Source of the DNA: MKRK01 sp001896915
GTDB lineage: Bacteria; Bacillota; Clostridia; Oscillospirales; Acutalibacteraceae
Assembly: GCA_937973935.1 (NCBI GenBank)
Contig: CALJJF010000268.1
Coordinates: 1 to 13,154, forward strand
DNA: 13,154 bases
Reading direction: 5' to 3'
Part shown: piece by piece, positions 11,496 to 13,154 of the stretch
Layout: every line of letters starts with the position of its first letter
Numbering within the stretch: position 1 is the stretch's first letter
Position numbers and translations under genes: made by a program
The notes under the pieces: model-generated
Databases searched by the model: none
The model's input: only the letters and a program-made list of their open reading frames with translations
Told to the model about the DNA's origin: nothing

Positions 11496-13154
11496 TCAGT
11501 AAGTATCCCGTAAGGATCGATATTGGATGGTGTTTTGTAATTCTGCCAGCGTGACGGGTTTTGATAAATCTTCTTTGGATAAGACAATCTCCCGTTTCGT
11601 TCCGGGGGGCAGGTCAAAGAAATTATCCGACAGGATAAAATCAATCTCGTCTGAATAAAGCTCCACATTCTTTGCCAGCACGTCGCTTTGGATTGTCAGA
11701 TGAAATGCTTGTTCCGTCTCGGCGGCGGTCAGCCGTATGCTCGGTTTTCTAAACCCAAAGGACTTCGGAGGACAGAAGAGCTCGACCGCTGTACAGTCCC
11801 CCAGGGAATAGGCGAGATAAACGACTCTGCCCCCGGAGTTAACCAGATATTGTTCCACGGAAAGGCGTTTGACCACTGTGCTTGTTTGTGCCGCAACGGC
11901 TGTGGTTTCCCTGCCGGACAGCAAAATCTCATCATCGGTTCTCAGGCTCCATTCCACCGTGCCGGTTGCTTCTGCTAAGGTTTCGTTGGATACATGCAGC
12001 TCACAAACACCGTTTTTGTATAAAGCAGAAACCAAAACAGGGGAGAAGAAGCGTTTTGCATAATAGTGCAGCGCCTTCCAGCGACCGAAATAATCAATGG
12101 AGGACCAGGAGATAGCAGGCCAGCAATCATTGAGCTGCCAATAGATCGTACCCATACAGCGGGGGCGGCTTCGCCGCATGTTTTCTACGGCACTGCGAAC
12201 GGATTCCCCCTGCAATAACTGGGAAACATAAGTGAGATGCTCGAAGCGGTAGGGATAACGGTAATAATCCGCCAGATAACCAAGGATTTTGTTGTTCCCC
12301 TTTCCGCCCTTCTGATGGCTTTCCATAACCGGCGAAAACAAATTCATGTCTTCTTCCTGGGCAAATGCTCGAACAGTTTTCACACACGGAACGGACTGAA
12401 ACCCGAACTCCGATAAAAACCGGGAAATATGATCTTCATAATAAGAAAAGGGATGATTGTTGTGCCAAACATCCCAGCTGTGGCAATCACCGTAATTTTC
12501 ATCCCCATGATTGTAGAAGGAACCGTCTGTACTGGGGGAGGAGCTTCGATACGGGATTTCAGGGCTGTGGGCTGCAACAAGAGCCGGCAGTTCTTTTTGG
12601 AACAACGTGCGGTATTCTTCTGTCAGAGTCTCATTTTCCGCCTTGCCACACCAGATAAAACAGGCCTCCACCTCGTTGTTGCCGCAGAATAAGCCGAGGG
12701 AAGCGTGATGGCGTAACCGCTTGATGTTGTCAATGGCTTCGCTGCGGACATTTTCGAGAAATCCTTCATCGGCAGGGTACATACAGCAGGCAAACATAAA
12801 ATCCTGCCAGACAAGAATGCCCATTTCGTCGCACAGCTTATAGAGTGAATCCTCCGGGTAATATCCGCCGCCCCAGACCCGCAGGGTATTCAGCCCTGCA
12901 CGGGCAAAATCCTTTAACAATTTTTCGGTGCGTTCCTGACTGCAGCGGGGCAAAAAGCTGTCTTCGGGAATATAATTGGCACCCATGGAGAAAAAGCGGA
13001 TGCCGTTGATGCTGAATGCAAAGCTTTCGCCCTGTTCGTCCGTATCCTTGACGATGGCAAAGGTGCGAAGCCCGATTTTATATTGCCGTGTGTCTGTCCC
13101 TGCGGTGACTGTAAGGGTATACAGGGGCTGCTCTCCATAGCCTCGCACATACCA
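11496..13154 (-). CDS. GH2 beta-mannosidase, N-terminus beyond window
   Basis: Glycoside hydrolase family 2 enzyme that removes terminal beta-mannose from mannan- or N-glycan-derived oligosaccharides. The window holds the last 552 codons plus the stop; full enzymes have roughly 820-860 residues, so the N-terminal sugar-binding domain lies outside. The visible part begins with WYVRGYGEQPLYTL (end of the jelly-roll domain), then the immunoglobulin-like domain, then the TIM barrel from FSINGIRFFSMGANYIPEDSF, with RVWGGGYYPED, GNNEVE (acid/base Glu, codon 12672-12674) and FLSEFGFQS (nucleophile Glu, codon 12408-12410), followed by the C-terminal domains. The SMGANYIP and WGGG signatures favour beta-mannosidase over beta-galactosidase. 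No signal peptide can be judged. It converges on rsmI and seems unrelated to that cluster. Confidence 0.93.
   Translation of the reverse strand, partial: WYVRGYGEQPLYTLTVTAGTDTRQYKIGLRTFAIVKDTDEQGESFAFSINGIRFFSMGANYIPEDSFLPRCSQERTEKLLKDFARAGLNTLRVWGGGYYPEDSLYKLCDEMGILVWQDFMFACCMYPADEGFLENVRSEAIDNIKRLRHHASLGLFCGNNEVEACFIWCGKAENETLTEEYRTLFQKELPALVAAHSPEIPYRSSSPSTDGSFYNHGDENYGDCHSWDVWHNNHPFSYYEDHISRFLSEFGFQSVPCVKTVRAFAQEEDMNLFSPVMESHQKGGKGNNKILGYLADYYRYPYRFEHLTYVSQLLQGESVRSAVENMRRSRPRCMGTIYWQLNDCWPAISWSSIDYFGRWKALHYYAKRFFSPVLVSALYKNGVCELHVSNETLAEATGTVEWSLRTDDEILLSGRETTAVAAQTSTVVKRLSVEQYLVNSGGRVVYLAYSLGDCTAVELFCPPKSFGFRKPSIRLTAAETEQAFHLTIQSDVLAKNVELYSDEIDFILSDNFFDLPPGTKREIVLSKEDLSKPVTLAELQNTIQYRSLRDTY

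Noticed and set aside
1..13154. CRISPR array, tRNA or rRNA genes, transposase or phage genes
   Set aside because: No regularly spaced repeats, no cloverleaf-like or rRNA-like stretches and no mobile-element proteins were found by reading both strands.

Overview
The window is chromosomal DNA of an anaerobic, spore-forming Firmicute, probably a clostridium. This rests on gene content: rny, ymdB and spoVS in that order, the holB-ricT-yabB-rsmI neighbourhood, frequent GTG/TTG starts with strong GGAGG ribosome sites, a small clostridial 2[4Fe-4S] ferredoxin, and a GH2 beta-mannosidase that suggests use of plant or dietary polysaccharide. I see no insertion sequence, phage gene, tRNA, rRNA or CRISPR array.

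Layout. At the left edge, on the minus strand, is most of a P2A calcium-type ATPase, cut by the window start. Diverging from it is rny (RNase Y), with a near-consensus promoter and a perfect terminator. Next comes ymdB (metallophosphoesterase), behind a structured leader. From about 4949 to 5450 lies a duplicated regulatory module: promoter, GEMM-I (c-di-GMP-I family) riboswitch aptamer and intrinsic terminator, twice in series. It ends 52 bases before spoVS, a stage V sporulation gene. After the spoVS terminator is a second cluster: an Orn/Lys/Arg-type decarboxylase (YaaO-like), the c-di-AMP receptor DarA/YaaQ, DNA polymerase III delta' (holB), ricT, a ferredoxin, the YabB methyltransferase and rsmI. 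A bidirectional terminator separates rsmI from a convergent, 5'-truncated GH2 beta-mannosidase at the right edge.

How the genes work together. The second cluster is the yaaO-yabC block known from Bacillus subtilis, without tmk, yaaR, yabA and yazA and with a ferredoxin inserted. RNase Y and RicT, which in B. subtilis belong to the same RNA-processing machinery, are both present, and YmdB is also tied to that regulation there. Nucleotide signalling recurs: a c-di-AMP receptor, a phosphodiesterase family reported to act on 2',3'-cAMP, and two cyclic-dinucleotide riboswitches.

The most interesting element is the tandem GEMM-I module in front of spoVS. Both copies keep the GAAA tetraloop, its receptor and the intercalating A47. 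Both carry A, not G, at position 20, the change that in Geobacter shifts specificity from c-di-GMP to cyclic AMP-GMP. The predicted consequence is gating of a sporulation gene by a cyclic dinucleotide, with terminators arranged so that ligand favours read-through.
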